Assembly: GCF_027580225.2 (NCBI RefSeq)
Contig: NC_073356.2
Coordinates: forward strand, 10,865,001 to 10,929,000
Direction: 5' to 3'
Length of the DNA stretch: 64,000 nucleotides
From: Misgurnus anguillicaudatus
Taxonomy: Eukaryota; Chordata; Actinopteri; Cypriniformes; Cobitidae
Part shown: positions 45,755-56,860 of the stretch, one piece after another
Numbering within the stretch: the first letter of the stretch is position 1
Layout: each line of letters starts with the position of its first letter
The notes under the pieces: model-generated
What the model was told of the DNA's origin: nothing
What the model saw: only the letters and a program-made list of their open reading frames with translations
Database searches by the model: none
Position numbers and translations under genes: made by a program

Positions 45755-48583
45755 TGTCACAGGAGTGACGATCTTTTAGGCGGAACCAAAAATTGGGCAA
45801 GTTTGGTTCCGCCCGGATGTTTCCGCCCGGGCCGGTAAGAGAAGACACCGGACATCCGGTAGCGCCGCGAACGCTGTAATCAGCTGAATTACATACAGCT
45901 GAGAGTTATTGACAGGAGCGCCGGGTGATTGGATGAGGACGACACTCAGGAGAGTATTTTAGAGCAGTTTGAACCACAGTTTGGGTGCTTGGTATCCCTG
46001 TTGTTGGTGTGTATGGAGCGCTGAGTTAGGCTCACCGGGTACGCTATTCTGGATTGTTGTATTGCTCTCTCTCTCTCGTCTGGATTATAGACTTACGTTG
46101 AGGAAGATACCGACGACCTTATAGGTGGAAGGATTAAACGAATGCTGATCTTGGATGAAAGAAACGAAGGCAAGACGCACCGTTGTAAGTATACGTCTGT
46201 GGAAAAGTGTTGATGGTGGCTGGAAAACGCCCTGTCTGTGCATCTGGAAATTTGTTGCAGTGTGAAGGCAATCTAAGACGGAGAAATTACAGCAGTTGTG
46301 AGTAACGGAAACCTTCTTATGGGAGTGTTGTGTATGTATTTGACCTGTATGTCTCTCTGAGTGTTTCTGAAGAAGAGTGGAAGGCCCTACCCCTGAGCTG
46401 GTGTGGTGGGTGAGCCGAAGGGTCTTTGTGAGGAAACCAACTCCAGCGACGAAAACCAACACTAGGCCGTGTCACCATCGCTACATTCTCGTCCAGAGCA
46501 AAGTAAAGGAAGACGGGCGTCTAATGTGTGCACTGAGTGGTGGGTGAGTTTTGGATGTAGAAATTTTCACTTGAAGTGGTGCTGTGTAATGCTGTGTATT
46601 GCAGTGGGATTGCTGTTGTCTTGTCTGACGTACCCCCGCCTCCAGTCACTCGCTCTTGAGACGACGAAGAGGAAAGAACGGTCCTAGAGTAAGACCTGTA
46701 CATGATTATGCTGTGAGTGTGTTTCAGTCTTCGAATCACGGAGTGGTATCTCGAAGTATTTTCCCAGCCAAACGCTCGGCGGACTTGAGTTTAGGAGTGG
46801 CGGTGAAGAACTGTGCTACTTACGGTGTGTGAGTATTACCCATGATATTGCTACCTTACCTGTGTCTTTTTGATCAACATAGAGCTTGAGGCGAAGGAGA
46901 TCCGCCGGCCCGAGGTCTCGACGAAAGGGCGCCCCGGTCCAGTTTTCGATCGACCAACGGGTCTCGAGGAAAGGGCAGCGCTCGACCCGGTGAGCCGGCG
47001 TGACGGTTCTCGCCCCTCTATAGACCAACGAGCTCGCCGAGAGGGTTTTGGCCCCCGGCGCCACCTAGGAAACCACTGTCCAGTGGACGCACCGTGTAGC
47101 CAGCCACCGTAAGTCCGCCGCCCTGTTAAGTGAAATATAGCTTGTTAAAACTGCCTAATCGACAGGGAAGAGGAGTGTGTCGTGAAGGCTGTGCAGAGAG
47201 CCATACCTACCCAAAGCTGTAGTCAGCGACGAGGTGAGAAAAACCATTGGAAACCGATTCACTGTGCCCTTGTGTCCCAGCAGTCATCTGTGGAGAGAGA
47301 GAGACAGCGTGAATGTCGAGATAACGAACTGTGAAGAGAGCCATACCTACCCAAAGCTGTAGTCAGCGACGAGGTGAGGGAAACCATTGGAAACCGATTC
47401 ACTGTGCCTTTGTGTCCCAGCAGTCATCTGTGGAGAGAGAGAGACAGCGTGAATGTCGAGATAACGAACTGTGAAGAGAGCCATACCTACCCAAAGCTGT
47501 AGTCAGCGACGAGGTGAGAGAAACCATTGGAAACCGATCCACTGTGTCTTTGTGTCCCAGCAGTCATCTGTGGAGAGAGAGAGACAGCGTGAATGTCGAG
47601 ATAACGAACTGTGAAGAGAGCCATACCTACCCAAAGCTGTAGTCAGCGACGAGGTGAGAGAAACCATTGGAAACCGATTCACTGTGCCCTTGTGTCCCAG
47701 CAGTCACCTGTGGAGAGAGAGAGACAGCGTGAATGTCGAGATAACGAACTGTGAAGAGAGCCATACCTACCCAAAGCTGTAGTCAGCGACGAGGTGAGAG
47801 AAACCATTGGAAACCGATTCACTGTGCCTTTGTGTCCCAGCAGTCATCTGTGGAGAGAGAGAGACAGCGTGAATGTCGAGATAACGAACTGTGAAGAGAG
47901 CCATACCTACCCAAAGCTGTAGTCAGCGACGAGGTGAGAGAAACCATTGGAAACCGATTCACTGTGCCCTTGTGTCCCAGCAGTCATCTGTGGAGAGAGA
48001 GAGACAGCGTGAATGTCGAGATAACGAACTGTGAAGAGAGCCATACCTACCCCAAGCTGTAGTCAGCGACGAGGTGAGGGAAACCATTGGAAACCGATTC
48101 ACTGTGTCCTGGTGTCCCAGCAATCATCTGTGGAGAAAGAGAGAGCAGGGAAGGAGAGTGAGTCGACCAGCGAGGAGCTGTGCGAGATAGGCGGTGAACC
48201 GCCTCGAGCGAGCCACAGGTACACGGAATAGGAACAAGTCCATACAAACACTGACTTTGATTTATTCTGCCTCCAGGAAGGAAGAGGAGCGCGCCACGGG
48301 CAGAGGGAACCAGAGGCGGGAGCCCGTTCCCCGACGCAACCCCCGCCCCCTGTCACTCACTTGCTCGTGGCCCCCCTGGAGGGCAGAGCCGGACCTTAGT
48401 TTTAATTTCCCTTTTTCCCAATCCCCAGTACTTTTTAAATATTTAAATAAATAAAGAATATTTTTATACTTACCTGTTCCTCGTTGTTGTCTGGTCATTG
48501 GGTTGGTTTTGGGGACCTCCTCGAGGTGGAAGTTTAGAAGGGGCGTGGCTTAAACATTAGCGGCCCGCCCTTGGCTTGTGACA
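45755..48583 (+). repeat. 3' LTR (2829 bp)
   Basis: It is the direct repeat of the 5' LTR with the same ends. It is 191 bp longer: a 186-bp segment (between cactgt at 47074 and cactgt at 47260) absent from the 5' copy, plus a 4-bp TAAA and small indels. The 140-bp units recur with anchors at 47278, 47418, 47558, 47698, 47838, 47978 and 48118. Confidence 0.95.
47191..48135 (+). repeat. 140-bp tandem repeats in the 3' LTR
   Basis: Seven anchors with exact 140-bp spacing match those of the 5' LTR. A partial leading unit (gagagccatacctaccc at about 47197) precedes the first anchor, unlike in the 5' LTR. Copies differ by scattered single-base changes. Confidence 0.95.
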
Positions 48584-49359
48584 TGTACTTAGTAGTTAAT
48601 GCGTATGATAGTCAATGGTTGGGTTTGCCTCACAGTGACGTATACAGAATGATGCTATATCTTAGGTGGTAGTGGTACAGTCCTGTTTCCATGCAATAAC
48701 CATAGACGTACTAGTAAATTTACCCAGTAGTTAATGCATACAGTTATTTAATGCTTGGTTTAAAGGACAAAGATACTGAGTACCAAAATGGCATATTAGT
48801 TATGTTTGTTCTTATCATATACGTATGGTCTAAATATTACTTACACTTGCCTGCGGGTACCACACACTTATGGTGTATATACAATTTGTAAGTACAGTAG
48901 TGTTTCTTGTTAGTTACAGTATACATACACCATATGTGCCAGTCATTAATTTATGGCCTACAGGTACCACACACTTATCATGTATATACAATTTGTAAGT
49001 ACAGTAGTGTTTGATATTAGTTATCATATATGTACACTATAAATACCTGTAATATACACTAACCTGCCTGTAAATACTAAATACTTACATTGTACATTTA
49101 TTTGTAAGTACAGTAATGTTTCTCATTAGTTACAGTATACCGACACTATAAGTATGTATCTGTTGTTACCCAGTACTTATCTAGAGTTACGTAATAACTA
49201 CCAAGTATGTACCACTGGTAGGTACAGTAATGATACCGATTAATTACCATGTAGATACCTAAAAGTAAGTACCACACATTTGTCGGTAAGTACAACTTAT
49301 TTACCATATATGTACAAGGTAAGTACACGTACTGTAAAATAAAGTGCTACCGAAATTTG

Positions 49360-49854
49360 TGCGAAATTTTATAGAAATTTATAGAAATTTGTCCCAATAC
49401 TGTTTGAAATAATTTTAATATCTCGCAAAGGCATTCAATCTGCATCATTCAAAGTGTGCAGAGAGAAGGCAAACCTCCACGTTCACACGTTTTATATTCA
49501 GCTGTTTCCGTTTTTCTAAACACATACACATCCTGTTCTTACAGCTCTTTCTATTTCTACCTTTACCTTCTACAGTATTTCTAACATTAAGTCTAAAAAG
49601 TAAGTCATTTTCCATTCGCATAGCCAACTACACTTAAGGTCAAGACAGAAAAATTTAGCTTAGTTAATTTATGCAACTTATACCATAATCTCTTAATAAA
49701 CAGCAATAACTGCTCAAATCATAAAACAGTAGAAAAAAGTAAAAAACATTTTTTTCATGACAGTACAAAATACAATACTGTTATCACTGTCACCCAATTC
49801 AAAATAATATATGAGTTCTGATGCATTTTTCTGCCCCTTTTGATTGCCAGGATA
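49360..49854. other. Unassigned sequence
   Basis: The left edge repeats atagaaattt several times, continuing the sequence that flanks the long-inverted-repeat element. No gene is recognised. Confidence 0.4.
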
Positions 49855-49937
49855 TCATCTGCCAGGATCTTGCGATGTCCGATATTTGGGAAAAATGCAT
49901 TAATTTTCCAATGCCAATATATCTGTGCATCCCTAAT
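49855..49937 (-). mobile_element. hAT-like terminus fragment (TAGGGATGCAC)
   Basis: On the minus strand the segment reads tagggatgcacagatatattg followed by gcattggaaaa, the usual end of a fish hAT group. The other end and duplication are missing. Confidence 0.45.
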
Positions 49938-50319
49938 TTTTGGACACCTCACATCATACTAATTCATACAAAATCACCACATTAAATAGTGGGTTCGTGA
50001 GTTCAGGATGGATTACATGAAAAGCAAGCTGAGACTCTATAGGGGTCACCCAGCCCTATTCAGTGAAATTGACACTATAGAGCTTTCAAATGATATACAG
50101 TTTGTCATGATTAGACAAGAATTTATATGCAAAACACTGAAGTAAACATAGGCGTCCCGCTGATGGGACAGTGACATTTTGCAAAATGTTTTGAGCACAC
50201 ACTCTAAACCTGTGGTGGTTTTCTGTGGCAGGGAAGAAATGTAAGCCATTAAACTTGAAACATTTCCACTAGAAGCACTTGGATACCTTAAAAAAGCCAG
50301 TTGTTGCTTGTTCTCACAT
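49938..50319. other. Unassigned sequence
   Basis: No gene or repeat end is recognised. Part of it may belong to the repeat that follows. Confidence 0.35.
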
Positions 50320-50587
50320 GACAGCATCAAGCTTCTGTCATGCTAACACATTGACCCCAGGGGATCTTATGAAAAACTTTACATTATTTTACCCAAAGTC
50401 AACGAAAATCGAGCAGGAGCAAAACATTTTACAGCTGATCGCTGTGAAAAAAGCGACGACATCAACTAACCGCAGAAATGACTATATGACAAAGTAAGTG
50501 TTTTGATTAATGTCATTTATGTGTATTTTTTTAATCAGTGTGTACAACTTTTCAACTAAATGAATATAACATGGCAAAGATGAATGC
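50320..50587 (-). repeat. Copy of the internal part of the 29899-30917 element
   Basis: The reverse complement aligns over its length with 30181-30459, sharing gatcagctgtaaaatgtttt, tcataagatcc and ggggtcaatgtgttagcatg. Identity is roughly 85-90% by eye. The terminal inverted repeats of that element were not found here. The copy is cut at 50587 by the next MITE. Confidence 0.75.
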
Positions 50588-50986
50588 CCAGTCTCACGAA
50601 ATTCACGTTATTTTTTATTATATTTCGTGATATTATCACGAATTTCCACGTTTTTTTTGTGATCGTATAACAAATTCCTGTTTTTGTGTGATTATCACGT
50701 ATTGGTTACTCAACTGTTTTGTCCTATTTCCTTACCATTTTCGCTTACATAAAATGACATCCCTACCCAAACCCAACTCTAACCCTAACGCCAGGCGACA
50801 TATAAAAAAATAAATTAGAAAAAAAAAACAATATATAAAGTGACATTCTAATGCAAGCACCAAATCTAACCCTAAACCGAAGTGACAATGGTTTGAAAAT
50901 AGGAAAAAGCCGTAGAAGAACGCAGAAATTCGTGATATCACGAAAAAAAAATACGTGACTATATCACGAAACCTTGTGAGACTGGG
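50587..50986. mobile_element. Inverted-repeat MITE with CCCAGTCTCACG ends
   Basis: The left end cccagtctcacgaaatt and the right end cacgaaaccttgtgagactggg are inverted repeats with several internal cacgaa/ttcgtg blocks. The centre is accctaacgcc and ctaaccctaaaccgaagtg. It is 400 bp, non-coding, and related to 62765-63270. Confidence 0.75.
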
Positions 50987-51589
50987 TATAAATATATAAT
51001 ATCGAAAATATTATTGACATACTTTAAAGGAATATAAAAGAATAGCACTCTATTTAGAATGCAAGAGTTTTTGGAGTACAGGTTTTGCATGAATATGAAC
51101 CAAAATTTAATTAAAGTAAGGAGGATTATATGTTTGTCTTTATAAATGAGATTTTTAAAATGCTTTTTAAAGTACTTGAATGAACTGGCAAAAAAAAAAA
51201 AAATAAATAAAATAAAAAAAAAAGAACTGGCAAAATAAAGCAGATGGGAAGAAAAAACAAAGAAAAAGGTAATTTTCCAGAGCAAATGTGAAAATGAAAT
51301 GAAAATCGAATGTGATAATGGCACTTTTTTTCCCTTTTCATGCTCACCTCAGAGGTCTGGCACTCTTTTAGAGGTGTGTCTCATTTTTTGATTTATTGCC
51401 TCCAATACGTTCTACGTTCTGCACATCCACAGTGCTGTTTTGCCAATAAATGAATCACAAACACAAAAAGGATATTGGATAAATATTTCAGTTTTTACGT
51501 TAAGGTGCAATTTTTTATGCTAATATACTTCTATATTGCAATATGTAGAGACAACCATAATTACGCCATTTGGAGCATGATTCATTTAC
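50987..51589. other. Unassigned AT-rich sequence
   Basis: The region holds an A-rich low-complexity run at 51190-51260 that produces Phe-rich minus-strand frames. No gene is recognised. Confidence 0.4.
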
Positions 51590-51765
51590 ATGTCACTTTT
51601 ATGCATTTGGCAGACGCTTTTATTTAAAATGACTTACAAGGTACACATGTTATCAGTACGTATATTCCCTGGGTTTGAATCTGTGCCCTTGTGCGCTGCT
51701 AATGCAATACCACCAAGCTATACAGGAGCACACTCATCTGATAAACAGTGTAAACACTTGTTGAC
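51590..51765 (-). repeat. tRNA-derived SINE-like fish repeat
   Basis: The sequence atgcatttggcagacgctttt is a very widespread teleost repeat motif. On the minus strand, agattcaaacccaggg resembles a box B promoter element. It is degenerate and partial. The SINE assignment is from memory of this repeat type. Confidence 0.5.
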
Positions 51766-51825
51766 CTTGTAAATGTTTTGATTGGTTTCATAGTTCTTTA
51801 AACCGGTCTAACCTAGAAGATTTGA

Positions 51826-52112
51826 AGCCTAAGCTGGTTGGCTGGTTTTAGCTGGTCAAGCTGGTCTTAACTGGTTAGGAAGGGAGAACAGCTGACCCAA
51901 CAGCTTAAACCAGATGATCCACCAGCTTTGCCAGGATCAGCTTAAACCAGCTACGACCATCCAACTAGCTTCCAGCTAAGACCAGTTACAAAGTGTCCAA
52001 AACCTCTCTAAAACCAGCCTGCTACACCAGCTTAAACAGTTACAACCAGGCTGGAAGACCAGCTAAAACCAGCCAACCAGCTTAGGCAGGTTTTAGCTGG
52101 TCTTTTCAGTAG
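51826..52112. mobile_element. AGCTGGTTT-type inverted-repeat MITE
   Basis: The left end aagctggttggctggtttta and the right end taaaaccagccaaccagctt are inverted repeats. The interior alternates agctggt and accagct blocks. It is a common fish MITE style and non-coding. Confidence 0.75.
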
Positions 52113-52823
52113 GGAGTGTATTCATTAGATGACATTTAGCACCTCTGAAAAGTCAGAATAGCAGTTTTTTTATTCCATTCTCCCTTCTGTTTGCAGAGTT
52201 GATTCACAGCGGTGAACCACAGATTTTGTCCTGACCTCGTCTGGCACCAGAGGGGGCGAGCTTGCCAGTCTGATTAACTCAATACAACCAAACTGACAAT
52301 GATGAAATCTAACTGAATAAAAATACTACACTGCTGAAAAACATTTCTGACATTCTTCTCACGGGAAAGATGAAAGACAGCAGTTTTATATCTAAATCAT
52401 TTCACCATCCATAAGCTTTAAGTCCAAATGATCCAAGGCCTGATGAAATTACATGACACTAACCTACTAGCATTATGTCGTCGCCGTGTCCTCTCACTTT
52501 CTCTATCTCTTTCCTTTACCAGTTTTTAATGGGTTATATGTCACTACTAAAGCTGAAAGTCACCTTGCTGTCTTTCTTATCTGTTCTGGGATTGAAACGG
52601 AGACCATTTAAAATGCGTTTTAGACATTTCAGTAAATGTCAGAGCATTTAAAATCGGGGAAAAATTCAGCTAAATTTTCTTTTAAGTCTATGAGTGTCTG
52701 AATTCCCTTGAAAGTGATCCACTGATTAATAAAACATGATTTTTCTTTATCCTAAAGGTGACATATTATCTTAAGAGTTGAAATATGAGTTGTTTCTACA
52801 AAACGCAGTCCATTCGTTACTCT
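52113..52823. other. Unassigned sequence
   Basis: No gene or terminal repeat is recognised in this stretch. Confidence 0.4.
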
Positions 52824-53240
52824 CACTGCAAACAATTACTTTCTTACTTAGTATTTTTGTCTTGTTTTCAGTAAAAATATAAAAAAATTCTTAAATTAAG
52901 ATGTATTTCCTTGATGAGAAAATGACCTAGGAAAATAAGTCTAGTTTTTAGACAAAAAATATAAACTTGAAGTAAATTAGTGCTTAAAACAAGCAAAAAA
53001 ATCTGATAATGGAATAAGAAAGATTTTCTTGAAATAAGTTTACTTTTTTCATAAACAATTTAAGAATTTTTTTTATTCCACTGGCATTTGCTTAAATTTT
53101 ATATTTTTTTGTTAAAAAACTAGACTTATTCTCCTAGGTCATTTTGCTCATCAAGAAAAAACATCTTAATTTGAGAATTTTTAGATATTTTTACAGAAAA
53201 CAAGACAAGAATACTAAGTAAGAAAGTAATTTTTGCAGTG
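52824..53240. mobile_element. CACTGCAAA-ended MITE
   Basis: The left end cactgcaaacaattactttc and the right end gaaagtaatttttgcagtg are inverted repeats of more than 60 bp, including ttgtcttgttttcagtaaaa and its complement. CACTG ends suggest the CACTA/EnSpm (CMC) group. The target duplication is not clear. Confidence 0.75.
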
Positions 53241-53869
53241 TCAGGGTGAATTCATTTAGAGACACCATTTCAATCAGATTACAAATATTGTATATGTTCC
53301 ATTTTCACCAAATTTGACAAATTTCAAACACAAATGAAACTGTACAGGATGTTTTCTGTAAGGAGATATACAGTAATGTTTTATAAACCTTATGGGTAAA
53401 ATACATTGTAAAAAGCTGCTCTACTTAAGAAAAAAAATTACTTTAATTAGTAACACCTAAAGCAATTACATTTTATAAGCTTACATTTTCTCACTTTAAG
53501 TAAAAAATTGAAGGTGAAAGAACTTTTTGTCCTGAATCATGAGGCGGAGAACCAAGATGCAGCATTTTCACACAAAACTTTATTTACAAAAGGCCCGCAA
53601 GGGGGCAAAACAACTGACAAAACTCATGGGACAGGAAACACATGGCATCACATGGGACAAAACGAACTTGCAGAGGGCTGTGTTCAGCTCCAACTTGCCT
53701 TGCCTTGTCTAAAATACGCTTGATGTTACAGTCTTGCCATCCAGAATGAAAGAAAATATCCCAACTTAGACCCATTGTATGAGTTGTCTCTTTAGTACCG
53801 CGTGGTTTATTTACATGTTGCTGCTGATTGGACTGCAGTTCTGACACACCCACCAAACAAGAGAAAACA
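53241..53869. other. Unassigned sequence with a dispersed-repeat fragment
   Basis: The part around 53536-53590 (aggcggagaaccaagatgca and caaaactttatttac) has the style of the tail of a fish dispersed repeat. No gene is visible. Confidence 0.35.
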
Positions 53870-55065
53870 GCTGTGTCCGAAACCGCTCCCTATCCACTAT
53901 ATAGTGCACTACACTCCCTGACAAAAGTCTTGTCGCTTGTGTACAAATTGACCTGAAGTGTCGCTAAAATATATTTCTAATCAAGATTTATTTTCAAGAA
54001 ATGGCTCACTTTAATTCCAACAACTTTTGTAATGTTTCAGTGCAAAACGAAACTGTCAAAAAGTATTTTAATATTCACAGCTTGGTAAAGCCCATTGAGT
54101 CAATTTTTCCAAAGACATAAGTGTTTTGTCAAATGAGCTTCATCTGTGACTAATAATGGATCTCAGTAAACTAGACCTTCACATTAACTGCAACTAGACC
54201 TCTGCAAACATGCCTAAGATTCACCCTGAGACTAAAATGTGTCTCAGCATCAAGTGCAGAGGATAAAAAAAGACTGGAGACATTTTTGACAAGCCCAGGT
54301 CAGGCAGACCCCACAAGACAACTGCTCGAGAGGACCGTTTGTTGGCTCAAAAATCCAAGGTCAGCCCATTTTCACTGCAGCAGAGCTCCACAAGACCTGG
54401 TCACCTGAAGTCCCTGTGTCAACCAGAACAATTTGTCGGATTTTGTCTCAAAATAGGCCTCCATGGTCGAATCAGTGCCCAGAAGCCAGCACTAAACAAA
54501 AGACAATTGAAAAACCATGTGGCATTTGCCAAGGCCCACAGCCTTCTAAAAGGATGGACGCTGGAAAAGCAGAAGGTTGATTTTTCAGATGAATCTTCTG
54601 TTGAATTACACCAGTCACCTCAAATATTGCAGGAGACCAACCGGAGCCCGCATGGATCTGAGATTCACACAGGAAACAGTGAAGTTTGGTGGCGGAAAAA
54701 TCATGGTCTGGGTTACATCCAGTATGGGGGTGTGTGAGAGATCTGCAGGGTGGAAGGCAACATCAATAGTCTAAAATACCAAGAAATCTTAGTTGCCTCT
54801 TATATTCCCAACCATAAAAGAGGCCAAATTCTGCAGCAGGATGGTGCTCCATCGCATACTTCTATCTCAACATCAAAGTCGAAGAAGATCAAGATGCTCC
54901 AGGATTGGCCAGCCCAGTCACCAGACATGACCATCATTGAGCATATGTGGGGTAGGATGAAAGAGGAAGCATGGAAGATGAAACCAAAGAATAGTGATAA
55001 ACTCTGGGAGGCATGCAAGACTGCTTTCTTTGCTATTCCTGATGACTTCATCAATACATTGTATG

Positions 55066-56387
55066 GGTGCGTTCACACGACAAAATTTCGGGAGTGACAA
55101 CCGTATTTACTTACAGGTGTGAGTCTGGAAGTGTCCTGTTCACACAGAAAATTAAAGACACAAATAGAACACTGCCTGTATGAACGAGCAACCGACCTCA
55201 AACCCGTATGCTAGTTACACGCGGCCCCTGTAACCATAGTGACGGACGTAAATATAAAAAAAGTATTATGCAATGGGGAAAACTTTATTTATGTAATTAA
55301 CAAAAACAGCTGGCTGGTGTAACGCTTACCATTGTGCAGAGAAAAATAAACAAGGGTGGTTCCTTATTAAAGTTTTAATTTCCAAAATGAATGAACATAA
55401 AATCAGTTTCAGCAACTGCACGTTTTAGCAAAGCAGATATATCCAATACAGAAGTAATCATAATGACTTGTGAAGCAAATCGATCCGTTTTTGCAAGAAA
55501 TCAAACTTTATTTAAACCATTAACGCAGCCAAATAGGAAGTGCGCTTACGCTCCCGCTCTGTAGGTGGCGCAGAGAGTATGGTTTACCAACCGCAGGCAA
55601 AACCAGCCTCTTAGCGCCACCTAAAGAGCGGGAGTGTAAAAAGCGCACTTTATATGTTGCCACAGTTCTTTATGGATGCTAATAATGTTGTAAACAACGT
55701 TCAATATCCTGCAAAAACCGACCGATTTGCTTCACAAGCAGCAAAAAATGTCACCAGGAGTCATGGAGATTACTTTTGTATTGGATATATCTGCTTTTTG
55801 ACCTCTCAAAGTGACGCATCTTTTGCCTTGCATTATATGAATCACAGATGGGTTTTTTTGCAAAATATCTTCTTTATTGCTCTACTAAAGATAAAAGGTG
55901 AGTAAATAAACAGCTAATTTTTATATCCCTTTTATTATACAGTTAACATTATATTAATCGTCCACTTTTAAAGTTTAAACTTTATATATACCCTACCCTA
56001 ACATATTTACTCACTTACTTGGCTGCACGCAATTTTATGCGTAATGTAATATGTTCTGTGGCGTCTATGAAGGTAATATAATATCACATTAACCTTATGG
56101 AACAATTCTGGTGCGTAGTTTGCAGTCATTTTCATGCACTGTAACGTTATCTTAACACAAGAGCAACGAATGACGTGACAGACAACTGGTTGTTCAGTGC
56201 GATTCCGTTCACACGGCACAGCTTCTTTGTAAATACGGTTGTGAAACCCGAAAAGTTACGGGTGTGAAGTCGGTTATAGAATGCGGTTGTCAAACCCGTA
56301 AATAACCGAACTGCGTGTGAACGGAACCGTCTTAAGGACTCAAATACGGTTTTGACAACCGTATTATGGTACCGTGTGAACGCAGCC
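55066..56387. mobile_element. 1.3-kb non-autonomous element with GTTCACAC ends
   Basis: The left end ggtgcgttcacacgac and the right end gtgtgaacgcagcc are inverted repeats, with repeated acaaccgtatt, cgttcacac and gtgtgaa blocks inside. The flanks are tatg at 55062-55065 and tatg at 56388-56391. Its removal rejoins the transposase reading frame across one tatg, which confirms the limits. No coding sequence is recognised; the 83-codon frame at 55654-55905 has no motif. Confidence 0.8.
55539..55650. mobile_element. 112-bp inverted repeat nested in the element
   Basis: aagtgcgcttacgctcccgc with gtaggtggcgc on the left pairs with gcgccacctaaagagcggga and aagcgcactt on the right. It looks like a very short palindromic insertion or an internal stem of the host element. 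Confidence 0.55.
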
Positions 56388-56860
56388 TATGAGTCCTTGC
56401 CAAACCGCATGGATATAATCCTTCAAGCTCATGGAAGTCATACAAGATATTAAATTTGGATCTCACAGCACCACTAATTAATTTGCTGAAATATTTGTGT
56501 ATTTGCAGTAAATTTGTTCAATTTCTGTATAGGCGACAAAACTTTTGTCTTGCCAAAATTTGACCTCTCATTTGGGAGGGTTTTAGCTTTTCATATGAGC
56601 TATTTCTAACACCAATTGATTAATAACAAGTCAGGTTAATAGCAGGTGTTTCTACAAAATAGAGACTCGACAAGACTTTTGTTAGGGGGTCGGCCATTTT
56701 GTGGTGGTGTCTGAAACCTGAGTGAACAACTTTATTCCCTACATTCATTCACTACTTTTTACCCACAGTGCACTGTGATTTTGAAGGTACAAACAGTAAA
56801 ACAATTTTTAATAAAAATTTTCACTTAAAGTTAGAAAAATTTAAGTTGAATTTTTTTCTG

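Larger units (their letters stand above)
37985..48583 (+). mobile_element. Ty3/Gypsy LTR retrotransposon, apparently intact
   Basis: The 10.6-kb element has two long LTRs (TGTCACAGG start, TTGTGACA end), a gag frame, a pol frame with the order protease, reverse transcriptase, RNase H, integrase, and a polypurine tract. That order is the Ty3/Gypsy (Metaviridae) order. The 4-bp flanks tgta lie at 37981-37984 and 48584-48587. A duplicated interior unit of the host element (gaatgtacccagtagtt) confirms that a single tgta was present before insertion. There is no envelope-like frame between pol and the 3' LTR. The coding frames are open and the LTRs differ little, so insertion was recent. The GC-rich coding body contrasts with the AT-rich surroundings. 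Confidence 0.96.
37434..49351. mobile_element. Long-inverted-repeat element interrupted by the LTR retrotransposon
   Basis: The two arms (37434-37804 and about 48969-49351) are reverse complements over roughly 370 bp, starting ggtagcactttatt and ending aataaagtgctacc. The perfect 8-bp flanks gaaatttg occur at 37426-37433 and 49352-49359. Between the arms lie partly repeated interior segments (tagtcaatggttgggtttgc at about 37840 and 48612). Removing 37985-48587 leaves an element of about 1.3 kb with no gene. An 8-bp duplication fits hAT, P or Merlin-like transposition; the superfamily is undetermined. Confidence 0.82.
54210..56453 (+). pseudogene. Tc1-like transposase pseudogene
   Basis: Similarity to Tc1/mariner transposases is clear: FSDESSVELHQSPQ (first catalytic Asp), ILQQDGAPSHTS (second Asp) and QDWPAQSPDMTIIEHMWG (the Glu of the DDE triad). 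The likely product cuts and joins element ends at TA sites. This copy is dead. There is a TAA at 54264-54266, a frame excursion at about 54620-54695 (the conserved GGGKIMVW part is in another frame), a TGA at 54735-54737, and a 1322-bp insertion after 55065. The last 22 or so codons, ending HGSHTRY and a TAA at 56451-56453, lie beyond the insertion. Confidence 0.88.
53912..56691 (+). mobile_element. Tc1-like element, decayed, with an insertion
   Basis: The left end cactccctgacaaaagtctt plus gtcgc directly follows a TA (53910-53911). The right end cgacaagacttttgttaggg is its inverted counterpart, somewhat decayed. The body holds a Tc1-type DDE transposase pseudogene. A separate 1.3-kb element (55066-56387) lies in the transposase C-terminus. 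Without it the element would be about 1.46 kb, the usual Tc1 size. Confidence 0.88.
53870..56780. repeat. Older MITE hosting the Tc1 insertion
   Basis: The left fragment (ctgtgtccgaaaccgctccc to tagtgcacta, 53870-53911) and the right fragment (cggccattttg to acagtgcactgtg, about 56691-56780) have the style of one fish MITE carrying ccgaaac and tagtgcacta blocks. The Tc1 element lies between them. Limits are approximate. Confidence 0.4.

Noticed and set aside
50755..50880. Interstitial telomere-like ctaaccctaa sequence
   Set aside because: Only one or two degenerate units, located in the centre of a MITE family and repeated at 63084; not a telomeric array.
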